A DNA stretch of 64,000 bases from Branchiostoma floridae (GCF_000003815.2 NC_049997.1:1945199-2009198), one strand, 5' to 3'. Shown: positions 14,401 through 29,400, numbered from the stretch's first letter. The notes: generated from the sequence alone by a model not told the origin. Made by a program: numbers and translations.

Positions 14401-17400
14401 AACTAATATTGCACATTCAATTAATCGTAATTTTCCATCATATTGCACTAAGGTACATACGCAGTGGGTAAAGAGCAGCAAACAGGTCAGTTCGGAATTC
14501 AGATGTGCTTTTGCATCAGTACTAAGATGAATTTAGCAGTCTGACAAGGAAAGGAATGCTGCTGTTATGGTACCGGGCAGTTCTAGTGAGAACAGAGTTC
14601 AGATTATTAAAAGTTCTGGTGAGACGGCCGCTGATCTCGCCACGGGACGGTGGAAGCCAGTCACGGTAGAGGGGAGAGCTTAACAGTCTGAGTCCGAACT
14701 TTCTACATAACAGGGTCCGTCTCGCCTCAAGTGTCGGGAGGTTGAGTTGTTGGCAGTATAGCCGCCTGACCACTTTTGTGCTTCTCTAACCAACCAAATG
14801 TGGACCTAGCTGTTGAATACTTTCCTTTGATGTCTTTTACTGAAAAGAAATCAAAAGAAACAAGTACAAATCAAGTACAAGCATGGTTATATCGGCCTTC
14901 AGCCCTATTTTCGTCATAGGAGGCTCCCCGATTTACTATGATTCACCTGCGATTGACGCAGGTACGCTCTTATGACCTCTTTGTACGATGCACTACGATT
15001 CTTGTGACCACGGCTTCATATGTCTAAACCATTGCTTCCGATTCTTCCCCGACTTACGACGTACTGCGCTCATACCGCGCATAAAACCTCCATCGCAGTC
15101 AATCGTACGATTCTTGTGACCGGGGCTTAACCGGGGCTTTAGGCAAAGATGTTAAAAATGATAACAGTTATACATGTATAATGAGATACAATTAATCAAA
15201 TACTGGCACCGTCTAGCAAACTTACTCGAAGATGCTTTACTCCGTGAAGCATATATGATGTTTTACTTTCCGGTGAATACGATTGGACGAATTACGTAAC
15301 TGATATTCTAAACTATAATGTTTTTGGGCATGTATGGACAAACCCGAGGTTGTATCATGTTGATATGCTAACCGGCCAATTACGACTGCGTTTGCAGAAT
15401 AGAATGGCATTCTTCTATCTAGAATAACTCAAAACTTTCCATTTATTCTACGCTAAAGGAAAGATACCGACAAAAGAAGTATCTTTCAAATGTACACAGT
15501 TTTGAACTTCGTAGAGCAATCACAAAGATAAGAATCTGTAGTCACAAACTAAATATAGAAGCCGGAAGATATACTAAAATTCCACGTGACCAGAAGTTTT
15601 GTCCATTCTGCCCAAATGAGATCGAAGACGAACGTCACTTTGTTATGGATTGTTCACGATATAATGATAAACGCAAGGTTCTCTGGCATTCCCTCACAAA
15701 TTGTTAGGGTGATAGAACGATTTCTGACGGTCACTTCTCCGGCAATTGAGGACATGCCTGCTCTTAGGCCCCGGTCACAAGAATCGTACGATTGACTGCG
15801 ATGGAGGTTTTATGCGCGATATAAGCGCAGTACGTCGTAAGTCGGGGAAGAATCGGAAGCAATGGTTTAGACATATGAAGCCGTGGTCACAAGAATCGTA
15901 GTGCATCGTACGATGAGGTCATAAGAGCGTACCTGCGTCAATAGCAGGTGAATCATAGTAAATCGGAGAGCCTCCTATGACGAAAATAGAGCTGAAATGG
16001 ATTTTGAACATGTTCAAAATTTCTCCATCGTCGTAAGATTTTTATTGCCCCCATAGCAAACTTCATTACGGCCATTTTTTTCTACTGATGAAGTTTAAGA
16101 TTCATAAATTTTCAGCATGTGGTGATGGTTTCAGTTTCCCCTGATATTGTCGTTGTTGACGAAAAAGGAAACTAGAGTTCCACGACCCCATACCTTCGCC
16201 AAATAATCCTACCTTTCTTTACAACTGCTGCTTTAATTGTTTATCATTGATTATGCAAATAAGGTTCTAATTTACATAAATTGTATCAGTTGATCATCTC
16301 CTCTACCAGACACCAGACGTACACAATCTATGTTAAGAAAGAAGGCTTTTATCGCATTTTCTGATAATTTATGCAAATGAGACCCTCATTTGCATAATTC
16401 ATGTTCAACGATGTTCACCTGTACATAACTTCCAAATGCTACAAGTAAGAAGTTACTGTCATTTACGACAATAAAGTTGTAGCATTTTCTCATTAATTAT
16501 GCAAATTAGGTATTTATTTTGCATAATATATATCAATCAATATTCTTCTCCTTCTCAGTTACAGGTGTCACATGTTGCAATGGTCCCATACTGGAACTGA
16601 GCATGTTCATAAAATTTCATAATTAATTATGCAAATTAGATAAATATTTGCATAATTAATATGTCATTATATGAAGCATCACTTAAGCTATCCACATACC
16701 AAAATTCATAACAATTCGTTAACCTCTTTTTGAGTTATTCCCTTTTAAAGTCTGACACTAAACCTGCTCTGCAGTTCCAAAACAAGCCGCTAGGGGGCCC
16801 AAACATACACCACCTACTCTCGGCATCAAGAGCTATCTACCACTAAAAAATCATGGCCATAGCATGTTCAGAACTTGAGATATCAAACCAGGAAGTTCTG
16901 CTGCAGTACCATAACAGGTTGCTAGGGGGCCCAAAATCTAATCGTTTCTAGGTCTCACCAAGACCTACTCACATACCGAATATCAATACAATCCATCCAG
17001 GCGTTCTTGAGTTATTCTGGTCTTCTACATACATACATACATACAAACAAACGCTACCCAAAATATAACCTTCTTGGCGAAGGTAACTATATCAGTTGTA
17101 ACTGTTCACTGTAGCAACCCGAGAACAGCGCGCCCGTAGAAGAGCCTGCATTCAAGGCGATATTTACCACGTGGCAGATTCAGTATCACGCATAGGTGAT
17201 GCATGCATTTGTTTGATGGCTACATACACGTGGGTTCATAATTAGATCAGATCAGATCTCATCTCTCGCCTGTCTCGCCTGTCTCGGGTCAGTTTACCAT
17301 AAGTAACCATGGGGAAAACAGAAAGGCGGGCTTATGATAAAATGTTTATGATATGATTTTTGTCTGATGACATTTTTTTCTTGATAGCATATCCTCACAA

Positions 17401-20400
17401 AAAAACGCAAAATATGATTTTCGAAAAAGCTTGACTCGTAGAGCCGGCAAGAAGGTCGATATAACCATGCTTGTACTTGATTTGAACCTATGTTTGTAAT
17501 ACCATGTTGTTATGGTTTCTTTTGATTTTTTTCAGTAAAAGACATCATAGTATTATAGTAGTATAGTAGGATAGTATTCAACAGCTAGGTCCACATTTGG
17601 TTGGTTAGAGAAGCACAAAAGTGGTCAGGCGGCTATACAGAAGAAACACAAGTGAAAAATCGTACGACGCTGGAAAAATTTTGAACATCATCCGATGCCC
17701 TGCGATGGCTGATTTTGATTACGATACAGCTGCGATTCACTGCGATCATCGTGCGATGTGCGGAATATGCCATCGCAAGGACGTCGTAAGATTCTTGTGA
17801 CCGGGGCTTTACGAAATATTAGACATATGTCAGTATAAAACACGTGGGTGCGTTATACACAGTTAATGCTATGTTCTGTTATAACTTATTATATCAAGAA
17901 GGTTGATTCATAAAGCAAAATTTTTGCTGATGTAATGAGTGGCACCATAATATAGGTCATTCTGTGACATATTTGACTTGACTTATTCATATACATGTAA
18001 AGGAAAGACGGCTTCTTGTACATGTATAACTTTTCTAGCCGTCAGAGAGTTTTACCTTCAAGTTGCTTCTGTGTACTATTGTAGTGCAAAAATAGTGCAA
18101 AGATTTCAATATGTGTTGTATTTGGATAGGGTGTTGTCTTTTTCCTTTTTCTAGCTGTGCAAGCACGGTGATTTATTCATAAAATGACAATGGTGATAAC
18201 AAGCTACTTTCCTTAGGAATACTTGCTAATGATTCTTTTTGTTATTAAACAGACAAGAATAGACGAATGTTAAAGTTTTTTTGTAAACCTAGCAACAAAT
18301 CTGCCTTCGTCATTTATACTTACTAATAAGTGCCTGTAAAGATAGACTCGATGATCAGTTGAAAACCGAAAGGTACTGCAGAAAAAAAATTGTTTTGATG
18401 ACAATCTTTGACGTGGTTTTCAACATTATTTCAGATATCTTCACCGTACCAAACTTATGTCAAGAATATTTGATTGTAAGTTCATCTGTGGCAGTAGTCA
18501 ACATTATGTTACACTTCCGGTCCGGATGTGTGGCGTAGGCTTTGAATTAGAATTGCAGGGGTGTTTTTGTCAAGAGATTCCAAACAGGATAACTGCAGAA
18601 AGAAACGACGGATTGACATCATTTTAGCAATGCGGGTAGGTTAGGCAAAGATGTTCATATACGATATACATGTTATGCAAATGAGGACCTAATTTTCATA
18701 ATTAATGTGGAAGTTTTCTAATTCCATTATTTCAATAACTGGACTTCAATAAATGTAACACATGTATATTATGATAGATGGAACATAAGCAGATACAAAT
18801 ATGCTAATGAGGAACTGACTTGCATAATATATGCAGTAATTGCTTAATGATGAATAATGTGAATTTTATACTTGTGACATGTGTATGTTAGTCAATGATG
18901 AACATCACCATGCATAAATCATGTAAATGTGCCAGACATTTGCATAAAATTTACAAAAGCTCTAAATATTTCATGGAAGTATGAGGTAGCCAAACTCTAG
19001 TTCGCATTTTACTTAACGTAATTCGTAGTGAGGGTGCGAAAATTTACCGTAAACCGTAGCCTGTGCATTTCACGTAAAGCGTAATCAAGCGTAAAATTTT
19101 CCCGTAAAACGTAATCCTTGATGATGATACCTTGATGATACCTTAATCACGCCTAAAATGTTCCGTAAATCGTAATCTGGCCTCACGTTTCTCGTAACTT
19201 GTACCGTAGTTTAACAGCTAATATCCCCCCTCAAAATACAGGAAATGGCGTTTCAGATGTACAAGATTTCAAAATTTTGTTGGCAACCGGCGGCCTTTCA
19301 CCTTCGGCCATCGACATGTTGAAAATATGTAGGGGGCGTCGCCCTCAAAAAAGTTTTTTGCTAATAGAAATGTCATTAAACTTAGCTTATTCTGCCAGCA
19401 AACTTAGCCCATGATAATGCAGGAAATAGCGTTTTAGACTAAGAGGGGAAATATTTCAAAATTTTCATATTTCTTTTTGCGACTCCTCGCCCCTCCGGCG
19501 CTCCAGATGCCGAAAGGCGTTAGGGATATGATGGGGCGGTGTACCCTCAAACACTTTTTTGTCGTATGTAGAAATGTCATCCTATTTAGCTTTATGTGAT
19601 AGCCAGCAAGATTTTGCCCAGAAAAGGTCAAGAAATGGCGTTTCAGAGGGTCAGGGTGTCAAAATTTGCTCGAACCTCACTTGCGACGCCTTGTGCACCG
19701 CGCTCGACATGGTAACGTTAGGTCGAAACCCCGATCTTATTGAATATGCCATTAACTAAGCTTTGTCTGTCAGCGAAATTTTCTCCTTAAATTGTAGGAA
19801 ATAGCTTTTCAGAACCGGCCTTCGTGAATTTAACGTAAAGCGTTGTCAGGACCCCCCATGAAGACCCTAAAATCTACCGGTTGTGTTTCAGACGGCACCC
19901 CCTAATCTGTCATCTCAAGGAGGTTTAAAAAAAGTCTTTTTTTTAACCTCCTTGCAGTCCTTGGTCATCTCAAGGAGGTTGAATAGGACTAGTGTTCAAC
20001 CTCCTTGGTCATCTCAATATCTGCTTGGAGATGTCATTTGTTGACCTTTGCCCTCTGTCACGGTTCCTCTTGTCTTGTGCTCTGTAGTCGACTTTCTTGT
20101 GTCAACGGCACTCAAGACAACGTTAACCAGTTGTACCTCATCCAATGTCACCATTTGTTTAACTTTAAGTATGTCGTGTCATCACTGCTCGCAAGTAGGT
20201 GTGATGTAAATTATGTTGTTGTTGTTGTTGTCTCTGTAATCCGCTTGGTTCGTCGGATAATGGTCACACGTGCTGTCTTTTCTCTCTCACTACTCACTGT
20301 GCTTCTTTCTCCTGTGTACTTCTCTCGCTGCTTATATCTGGGAGTTTTCCAGGCAAAATACAATTGATTAATTAATACAAGCGTTCGGGGAACTCAACCT

Positions 20401-23400
20401 TCGTGAAATGGGTGAGGGTGTGGTGGTTTGAGGGTGTTTTTTATAGACATCTCAGGGGCTAGCCTAACAGTATATGATACGTCCGATTGGCAAAATTGTC
20501 CGGAATTCTACAGGAATTTTTCCGCTCCTATGTAGTTGCAGCATCCATTTGGAGTGGAATAATTTGGGTTCACAGATTGTCATGGTATCTGGCATGCAGA
20601 TAGTTTTTGTCATGGACCACCCCATGAAACTCCTTCAGCTTTTCCCCCTACCCGTTCACCTTTTCCCCCGGACTTCCCCTTAACCCCCGCTGTACTTCAT
20701 CTGTGCCCCCGTCGTTCTTCTTTTCCCCCGGTGTAATTCCGCTTTTCCCCCGCCCTTCCGCTTGTCCCCCAATGGCCGCCGTCAACCCGAATTGCATGTA
20801 GTCGACACGAAAATCGTTCGGAGGTAACAATAACGGCTGCGCCACAAAACAGGAAATAGCCTATGCTATGGGAAACATTCCTGGCCACCTCTCTGCCCAG
20901 TGGCGTTGTACAAATCGCGCCCAATCTTGAGAACACTTCTGCAAACTGTGGTGAGAAGCGGTCTGCAGAGAAGCAGAGATCCCGCGTAGCCCGGAAGTGA
21001 CAATCGTCTTGATTTGTACCCGTTTCAGCACGCAGAGAGCTTTCAATATTGAAGGTTGATGAAACGTCAAGTCAACTTAAACTATCCGGTCTTACAATTA
21101 ACGTTACAAACAGTGACAACTATTGCCAGTTCATTGAAATAAGAAACAACAGGTATTAAACAGCAGTCTGGGCGACTGTCTCTGTTCAGGATAATATAGT
21201 GTCTGTTCACATGGGCCTTTGTGGGCCTGTCCACAGGGGTATACTAATGGAGGGTGGTGTGAGATAAAGGGCTAGTGGACCCAGCCATAGTGGAATTATG
21301 TTTTACTGCAATGTGTGGCGATTTGATAAGATTGTAGCACAAACATACTCTCCAAGCAGAGGTTAGGCTCCGGCTGTGTTTTGTTTGTTGTTTTATTTTT
21401 TTAGGCGTCTTTATCGAGCTTTCCATTTTGTGACCTAACACGAGACAAAATAGAGGGCCTGATGAAATAAAAAAATTAAAGCACCTAAAAAAAGTAATAA
21501 AAAACAGCCGGCGCCTAACCTCTGCTTGGAGAATTGCACAAACAATAGCAGGTATTCTATTATCAGTTCAGTCACCCTCACACCTGGGTCACCACCACAA
21601 ATGAGTGCAGATAGAGATCCCTACCACCAGTAGATACATATGACTCTCCCACCACAAGTGAACACAGGTAAAGATCCCCCAACACCAGTGAATAACGTTA
21701 CATATGAAGATCTCGGGCCCTACAGACCGCTTCTCACCACAGTTTGCAGAAGTGTTTGCAGGGCACGATTTGTACAACGCCACTGGGCAGAGAGGTGGCC
21801 AGGAATGTTTCCCATAGCATAGGCTATTTCCTGTTTCGTGGCGCAGCCGTTATTGTTACTTTCTGAACAATTTTCGTGTCGACTACGTGCAATTCGGGTT
21901 GACGGCGGCCATTGGGGGACAAGCGGAAGGGCGGGGGAAAAGCGGAATTACACCGGGGGAAAAGAAGAACGACGGGGGCACAGATGAAGTACAGCGGGGG
22001 TTAAGGGGAAGTCCGGGGGAAAAGGTGAACGGGTAGGGGGAAAAGCTGAAGGAGTTTCATGGGGGTGTGGACTGTGAGCGAGCGAGTGAGCGAGCTTAGG
22101 AGATGCCTTACATAATCAAATTTTATCATACAAATCAGGGGCTAATTTGCATAGATAATGAGGACAGTTTATAAGCCTACTTCATTTCATAATAGCAGAT
22201 ACTCAAACATAAGACACATGTAGCTAACAAAGAGACAAATATTAGCCTAACTGAGTAGTGTACTAGTATGTCTGATTGGTAAAAATTCAAGGAATTTACA
22301 GCAAGTCTTCCGCGTGTGCGCAATTGCATCATCCCTTTGGAGGGTAATAACACGGGAAGGGTTGACAGATCGTCATGATTTTTGTATTTTGTATTTTTGA
22401 TTTAGATAAGGCCATATTGATTTGATTATATGGATGACATCTGCGCTCGTACCAATTTTCGTCCATTTCCAAAAAAAGTTTTCGATCACACAATAAATTG
22501 TGCAAAGCAGCTGTAAAATGAGCACAAATATTCCGTCGATTGAAAAAAGTATCAGAAAACAGATAACTAAAGACATAGAATGCCAAAATAAATCTAAAGT
22601 CAAAGAATAAGATGTGAAAGGACAGAAAGAAAAAAATCTATTGCTGGTAGGGGGAGGTACATGTACAGAAAATTCAGGTCCAGAGGATCATTTCCAGGTC
22701 CGGACCTGAACCTGGACCTTATTGTGGAAACTTTAGAACTGGCAATACTCAAAACAATGGTAATTGGTCAATTTTGCTACAAAGGAATCTGTTTGGTGAA
22801 TTATTGGACTCCCACTGGTATTTTAAAATCCCGTCTCCATGTAATAAAGGCTAACTGTCTCTGTACCTTTGACTGTAGAAACTTGATACAATTGACTATA
22901 AACTCTACTTGACTTCGCTCTTGTTGTCTTCTTGGCCCCCGGTAAGACCCCAAATGCCTGCCGACATAGTGTGTCCGTTTTATAATCGGCGAAACTTGTT
23001 CCTCTAATTTTTTGTCAGGTCTATTTTTTCGGATTGGTCCAAGACAAAAACATGTTTTGCACCCGTACGATGTATCGGTCCCTACACCTAACTGTTGGTA
23101 TACCATACTAGTATGTGTGTTCAGTCCTATGTTCAACCTTCTTGGCCACTTTGATTTCATACTGAATGCAACTTTTTTGGGGCCAAACTTTTATTTATTC
23201 GCTCGCTCGCGGAGTTCCCAAAGGATGTCATCCATATTATAAATCAAATCAACATGGCCTAACTTGGGGAATGCCTTCTATAATCAAGTTCTATTAATGC
23301 AAGCCAGGATCTAGGTTGCACAATTAATTAATCCGCAGCATTTCATAACAGGACAGTCAAACGTATTACATTTGTAACTGAAAAAAGAGATATTTATAGA

Positions 23401-26400
23401 TATTAAATATGCAAATTGCTACCTAGCTTCGCACATGTCAATATTGACGTTTACAGAAAGTAATATTGTTTTCTTTGTACAACCTTTTTTACGTATAATA
23501 TACGACTCCTGCAATACAGATCATTATTGCCGACTTGTTGCTTGCAACAATGATGATGTAACATTCTTTGTTTCACAATGCAGTCCACTACATTGTGTAT
23601 CCCATATGTCTAATGTACAATCCCTATAAACAATCTCATCAATGACTACAAGTTACTGTGAAAAACAAACCCTGCTTTGTTCAACAATGTATTGTACCGG
23701 TAGTAACTGTTACATGTACAACCCTTTTAAAACGTATAATATACGCCCCTGTATACAATATCATCATTGCCCTTATTCTTGGTCTACAGATTATCAAATC
23801 TTATGGGAAACATGTACACCCCATCATGTATAATGTACTGTCCCTATAGTACCATTTTCAAGGCCGCAACTATGACTTTTGGGATCACTTCCTGTGGGGA
23901 CGGGGTAAGTCCATGCACAACTGCATCCCACCCTGGCATCGGCATGACGTAATCACCTAAATATAGGACTATTGCGCAATACCCACTGTAAAACCCATTT
24001 TCCACGTACAAACATCCCCTGCAAAACCGTCAGAAGCCACTAGACGAAAAAACACCTCGTACGTTTCATCTCCTTCTCAAGAACTACCCACATACCAAAA
24101 ATCAGATCAATCTGTCATGGTCTTACGCAGCTGGACTGTTCACAGACACGCCCTATATAAGGTTTCTACACATACCTATTGTATCATGCAAATTACCACC
24201 TAATTTGCATAACAAGTATACAATTATGTACATCATTACGTAAGCTGTCTGCATACCTACAGTCATTAACATCCATCAACCCCTTCTTGCATTATTCATT
24301 CTCAAAACCTAAAACAAGAATTACTTTCAACGCCCCTGCGAAACCCCTAGGTGGCCAAAACTTACACACCTTACTATGCTTTTACACAGCTACCTACCAC
24401 TTACAAATCATCACCCAAACAAGTCCCAAACAAAAAATAGCAAAACCGGAAGTTCCGCTGCAGTACCATAACACGCCGCTAGAGCGCACTGCCGTAACGC
24501 AATTCCTGCCATTCCTTCGTCATGTCTAATGCTACCCACATACCAAATATCAAAACCATCCATCCACGCGTTCCCTAGTTATCAGGCTGACAAACGACCC
24601 CCTGACATCAAAACAGCACTGACTACAAACCCTTCGTTTCACGAAGGGAATAACACCGTTTGATAGCGGGTTCCTTTCAGCACTGGTAACTGTTACACTT
24701 AAATTAATGCTGAAGTAGTCGTCTGAGCACCTAAAGTGCATGTTTTAGCAGATTTGGGCGATTTGTCAATGCCAAATTGGAAAAAAAAACGTAAATTCCA
24801 TCGTCAGTGTAGGAGGGACCGTAGCCTGAGTGTATCACTGCATTTTCTTCTAATTCATGAATGTACACATGTATAAACAATGTTCCCAGAGCGTCACACA
24901 AGGTCGTTGCTCCCACATACACTGCATATTTACCTTCGCCAAGAAGGTTATATTTTGGGTAGCGTGTGTTTGTATGTATGTATGTGTGTAGAACACTGGC
25001 ATAACTGGAGAACGCCTGGATGGATTGTATTGATATTTAGTATGTGGGTAGATCTTGATCCCAATGATCTTCGGACACGAAGAAGCAGCCATCATCATCA
25101 TCATCATCATCATCAGATCTTGATAACACCTGGAAACGATTAGGTTTTGGGCCCCCTAGGGGCTTGTTACGGTACTGCAGCGGAACTTCCGGGTTTGATA
25201 TCTCATATTCTGGATATGCTGTGGTCATGATTTTTAAGTGGTAGATAGCTTGTGGTATCGAGAGTAAGTGGTATAGATTTGGGCACCCTAGCGGCTTGTG
25301 TTGGAACTGCAGGGCAGGTTTAGTTTCAGACTTTGAAAGGGAATAACTCAAGAAGGGATTGACGGATTGTCATGATTTTTGGTATGTAGATAGCTGAAGT
25401 GATGCTTCATATAATTACATATTAAATATGCAAATTATAACCTTATTTGCATAATTAATTAGAAAATCATCTTAACAGGCTCAGTTCAATTATAGGACCA
25501 TTTCAACATGTGGCATTTGTAAATGAGAAAAAAAAGGATATTTATATATATTTATTATGCAAAATAAAGACCTAATTTGCATAGTTAATGAGAAAATGCT
25601 ATAATGTCATTGTGGTAACTGACAGGAACTTTCGTACTTGTAGCATTTGGAAGTTATGTACAGGTGAACATCGTCAAACATTAATTATGTAAATGAGGTC
25701 CTCATTTGCATAAATTATCAGAAAATGCGATTAAGCCTTATTTCTTAACATAGATTGTGTACGCCTGTTTGGTAAAGGAGATGACCAACTAATATAATTT
25801 ATGCAAATGAATACCTAATTTGCATAATTAACGATAAACAGAATCAATACAGCAGTTGTAAAGGGTAGAATCATTTGGCGAAGGTATGGGGTCGTGGAAC
25901 TCTAGTATTAGAGTCTATCTAAATTACAATATTTGCATAGTCTTTGTTCCAGAGGGGTGTGGGTATGTCTTTCTGTTTCAATATGAAGTTTATTACAGCT
26001 GTTTGATAGAGTCTCCACTTGCATGGGGTATCTCCCTAACCATGACCTCGGCACGCGTAATGTTTGTGTACAAAATTTTATGTAAATAGATTTAATTGGA
26101 CAGGAATTGGAAGTTTTAAACACGCCCCATATTTCGGAACCATACAAAATAATGGGTTTGACGCATGTGTCAAAGAGTTTGTTTCTAATTGGAATGGGTG
26201 CATCGGCTTTGTCTTATTGATTGGTTAATCCCAAATAAAGCCTTTTAGACCTATATCTAAGCATTATAGAGCAGTTACCACTAATACAAATCTGCATAGG
26301 CGATAATGTAAAAGTTAGCAAGTTCAGGGTGTCATAATCTCATCCGTGAACATTCCAGGTGATAAGAATTACTCACCCCACACAGCAGCCCGCTATCTCA

Positions 26401-29400
26401 AGTGTCCAAAAGTCTAATTTTTAAACTTTCTGACCAGCGCAAATATTCCACCTTTCAATTCTGCCGCCATCTTGCTTTTTCATGACGTCATTTTAGGGAC
26501 TTAGCACTTCAAATTAGGGGTCAGCACAGGCCGAAAAGATGGACCAAAACCTAGTTTTTTGGCCGAAGCTGAACATCTGCAACATACACTGTCTCACCAA
26601 TATGAAATGTTACTTACATTTTCCTGCTAAAAGTCGAAAATAGGCTAAAATACTGTATGGACTCGTTTTGGGCCTTCTGCGTCTGCGTCAATTAGGGTCA
26701 TTGCCCTATAGGAATGGAAAGTGGGTCACGTGTACTGGAAGAGTCCAATCTGGTCGTCCTTGTTTGGGGGTCTCCCATCCAAGAACTGACTGGACCCCAT
26801 GTTGCTTAACTTGCGAGATAAAAGGATCGGATACCAACGTGCCACGTGGCGGTACCTGAGGTAGTTGGGCTTTTAGATATACTGTAACTTTACCTCAAAA
26901 AGTGTACTGCCAACTCAGTTATTGCCTCCAAGTACAGCAGGGACACGCACTTGGGGCAGATATGCAAAGATAAGGTTGTTGTGTGTTGAGGCAAAAACCC
27001 CTACTTGTAAGTGTGTGGAATGGTAGGACCCAGAGGGTGTTAGAGAGAGAGAGAGGGGACGGCAGGAGGGAGTCTACTTCCGCGCAGACTGAGGATAAAA
27101 CTGATTCAGGCCCTTGTACTGACACATCTAGACTACTGCAGTTCGGTGTGGGCGAGTACGTCTAGGAAGAACATAAACCGGCTACAGGTCGTGCAGAACA
27201 GAGCGGCCAGGATCGCCCTTGGTTGCCACAGGTACACAAGCAGGGACGCTTTGCTGCAGACGCTAGGATGGCTGTCCGTGAAAGACAGAATCCAGCAGAA
27301 AAGTGTAGAGACTTTTCGTAAGACAATGCAAAACAAACAACCAGTCTCTCTGTATAAACAGGTCAAAATGCAGTCCCATGGATATCAAACACGTTCATCA
27401 AAATCCCAAACTATCAGACTACCAAAGCCCAGAACAAACGCTCAAAAGAAAAGGTTCTTGTACAGAATGTCCAGCACATGGAATGGTTTGCAATAGATAA
27501 TTGGTCCCATTGTATATATATATAAGCTCAGGTAGTCATTAAGTTATCTTTTATCAAGTGTGAATTTTATGTACATTGTATAGATTGTATGTGTTCCTGT
27601 GTATCAAGTTTTTGTCCTGTTATTTTCTTGATAAAGACCACAGGAAGAGTAGCTTCAATGTAATCCATTGTATGCTAATTGTGGATCTTAATAAAGTCAA
27701 GTCAAGTCTCGGAGGAACTGCTGTGAGGCCAGGATGTGAATGAAAGGTGGAAACTAGGTTATCAGTAAAGCATACCGTTACAAAACCGGTTTTTGGTGAC
27801 GCCTGATGGGCGAGCCTAATAGTATAGTGTGCGACCGTTTGCAAAGAATTCCAAAAACTGTACAGGAATATCAGGAATTTTTTTTCGGCGCTTGCGTAGT
27901 TGCATCATGCAGGACTGAACCATTACCACCATGGGTAAGCTTTCCAGTCGCAGGCCACATACCGATATACATGTGCACAGTAGTGTTTTCCGTATTCGCG
28001 CAAGGCGATTTTTGACTGATCTCCGTGCAAAATTGAGAAAAGCCTAGGACTTCAGACGTACCAGAATTGTAGTCTGTAGTATGGTGGTCATGGAAATGTT
28101 AACATTTGAAAGAGGGGATAAAAGATTGTTGAAATATGTTCCTCGGAAAATGACCTGTGAGTCGTAGAAATCACTTCCGGGTTCGTTCGTGGTTTGTGTC
28201 CAGGAGTTTGGAAAGTTTGGTGGCCTTCTTCACCCTTGATATCTTTGTTTCAAAAATGCAAACTGATGTGTGAAACAAGCATTGTATAACATGTGGGGGG
28301 TTGTGAAATAGCGATGTGATAGTTACATTTGTACCTTCGTCAAGAATGTTATATTTTGGGTAGCGTTTGTGTGTGTGTTTGTAGAAGACCACCATAACTC
28401 AAGAACGCCTACATGTAGATGGATTGTATTGATATTCAGTATGTGGGTAGGTCTTGTTGAGACCTGGAAACGATTAGATTTTGGGTCCCCTAGCGGCATG
28501 TAACGGTACTGCAGCGGAACTTCCTGGTTTGATATCTCGAGCTCAGGACATGCTGCGGCTATGAATTTTAAGTGGTAGACAGCTCTAGATGCCGCGAGTA
28601 AGTGGTATAGGTTTGGGCCCCCTAGCTGCTTGTTTTGGAACTGCAGGACAGGTTTAGTGTCAGACTTTGAAAGGGAATAACACAAGAAGAGGTTGACGGA
28701 TTGTTATGATTTTTGGTATGTGGATAGGTAACGTGATGCTTCTTATAATTACATATCAATTATGCAGATTGGAAGCTCATTTGCATAATTAATTGGGAAA
28801 TTGTCTAAACATGCTCAGTTCGATTATAGGACCATTACAACATGTGACCTTTGTAACTGAGAAAGAGAAGAATATTAATAGATACATATTATGCAAAATA
28901 AAGACCTAATTTGCATGATTAATGAGAAAATGCTATATTGTCATTGTGGTATATGACGGGAACTTCTTACTTGTAGCATTTGGAATTTATGTACAGGTGA
29001 ACTTCGTTGAACATTACTTATGCAAATGAGGTCCTAATTTGCATAAATTATCAGAAAAAGTGACAAAAGCCTCCTTTCTTAACATATATTGCACACGTCT
29101 GTTTGGTGGAGGAGATGATCAAGTTATTTAAATTATGCAAATGAGAGCCTTATTTGCATAATTAACGACAAACAGAATTAATACAGCAGTTGTAAAAGAT
29201 CGAATCATTTGGCAAAGGTATCGGGTCGTGGAACTCTAGTTCAACATGTGTGACTTGCTCTATGTGGTGCGCCGCATCCGGACCATAAAAAACGGCCGTA
29301 TCTAGAGGCGTACAGATTGTACGTGCGCGTAAGACTCTACATCAGTTATTAATTCATAGCCGCGTAATAGGGCACTCAGTCAAACATATAGCATATGTAA

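Noticed and set aside
14059-15129. Possible CRISPR-like spaced repeats of TCGTACGAT
   Set aside because: Repeats are palindromic words inside MITE ends, irregularly spaced, in a eukaryotic genome.
22801-23160. 119-codon minus-strand frame
   Set aside because: No recognisable domain, no neighbouring exon structure and a repeat-like context.
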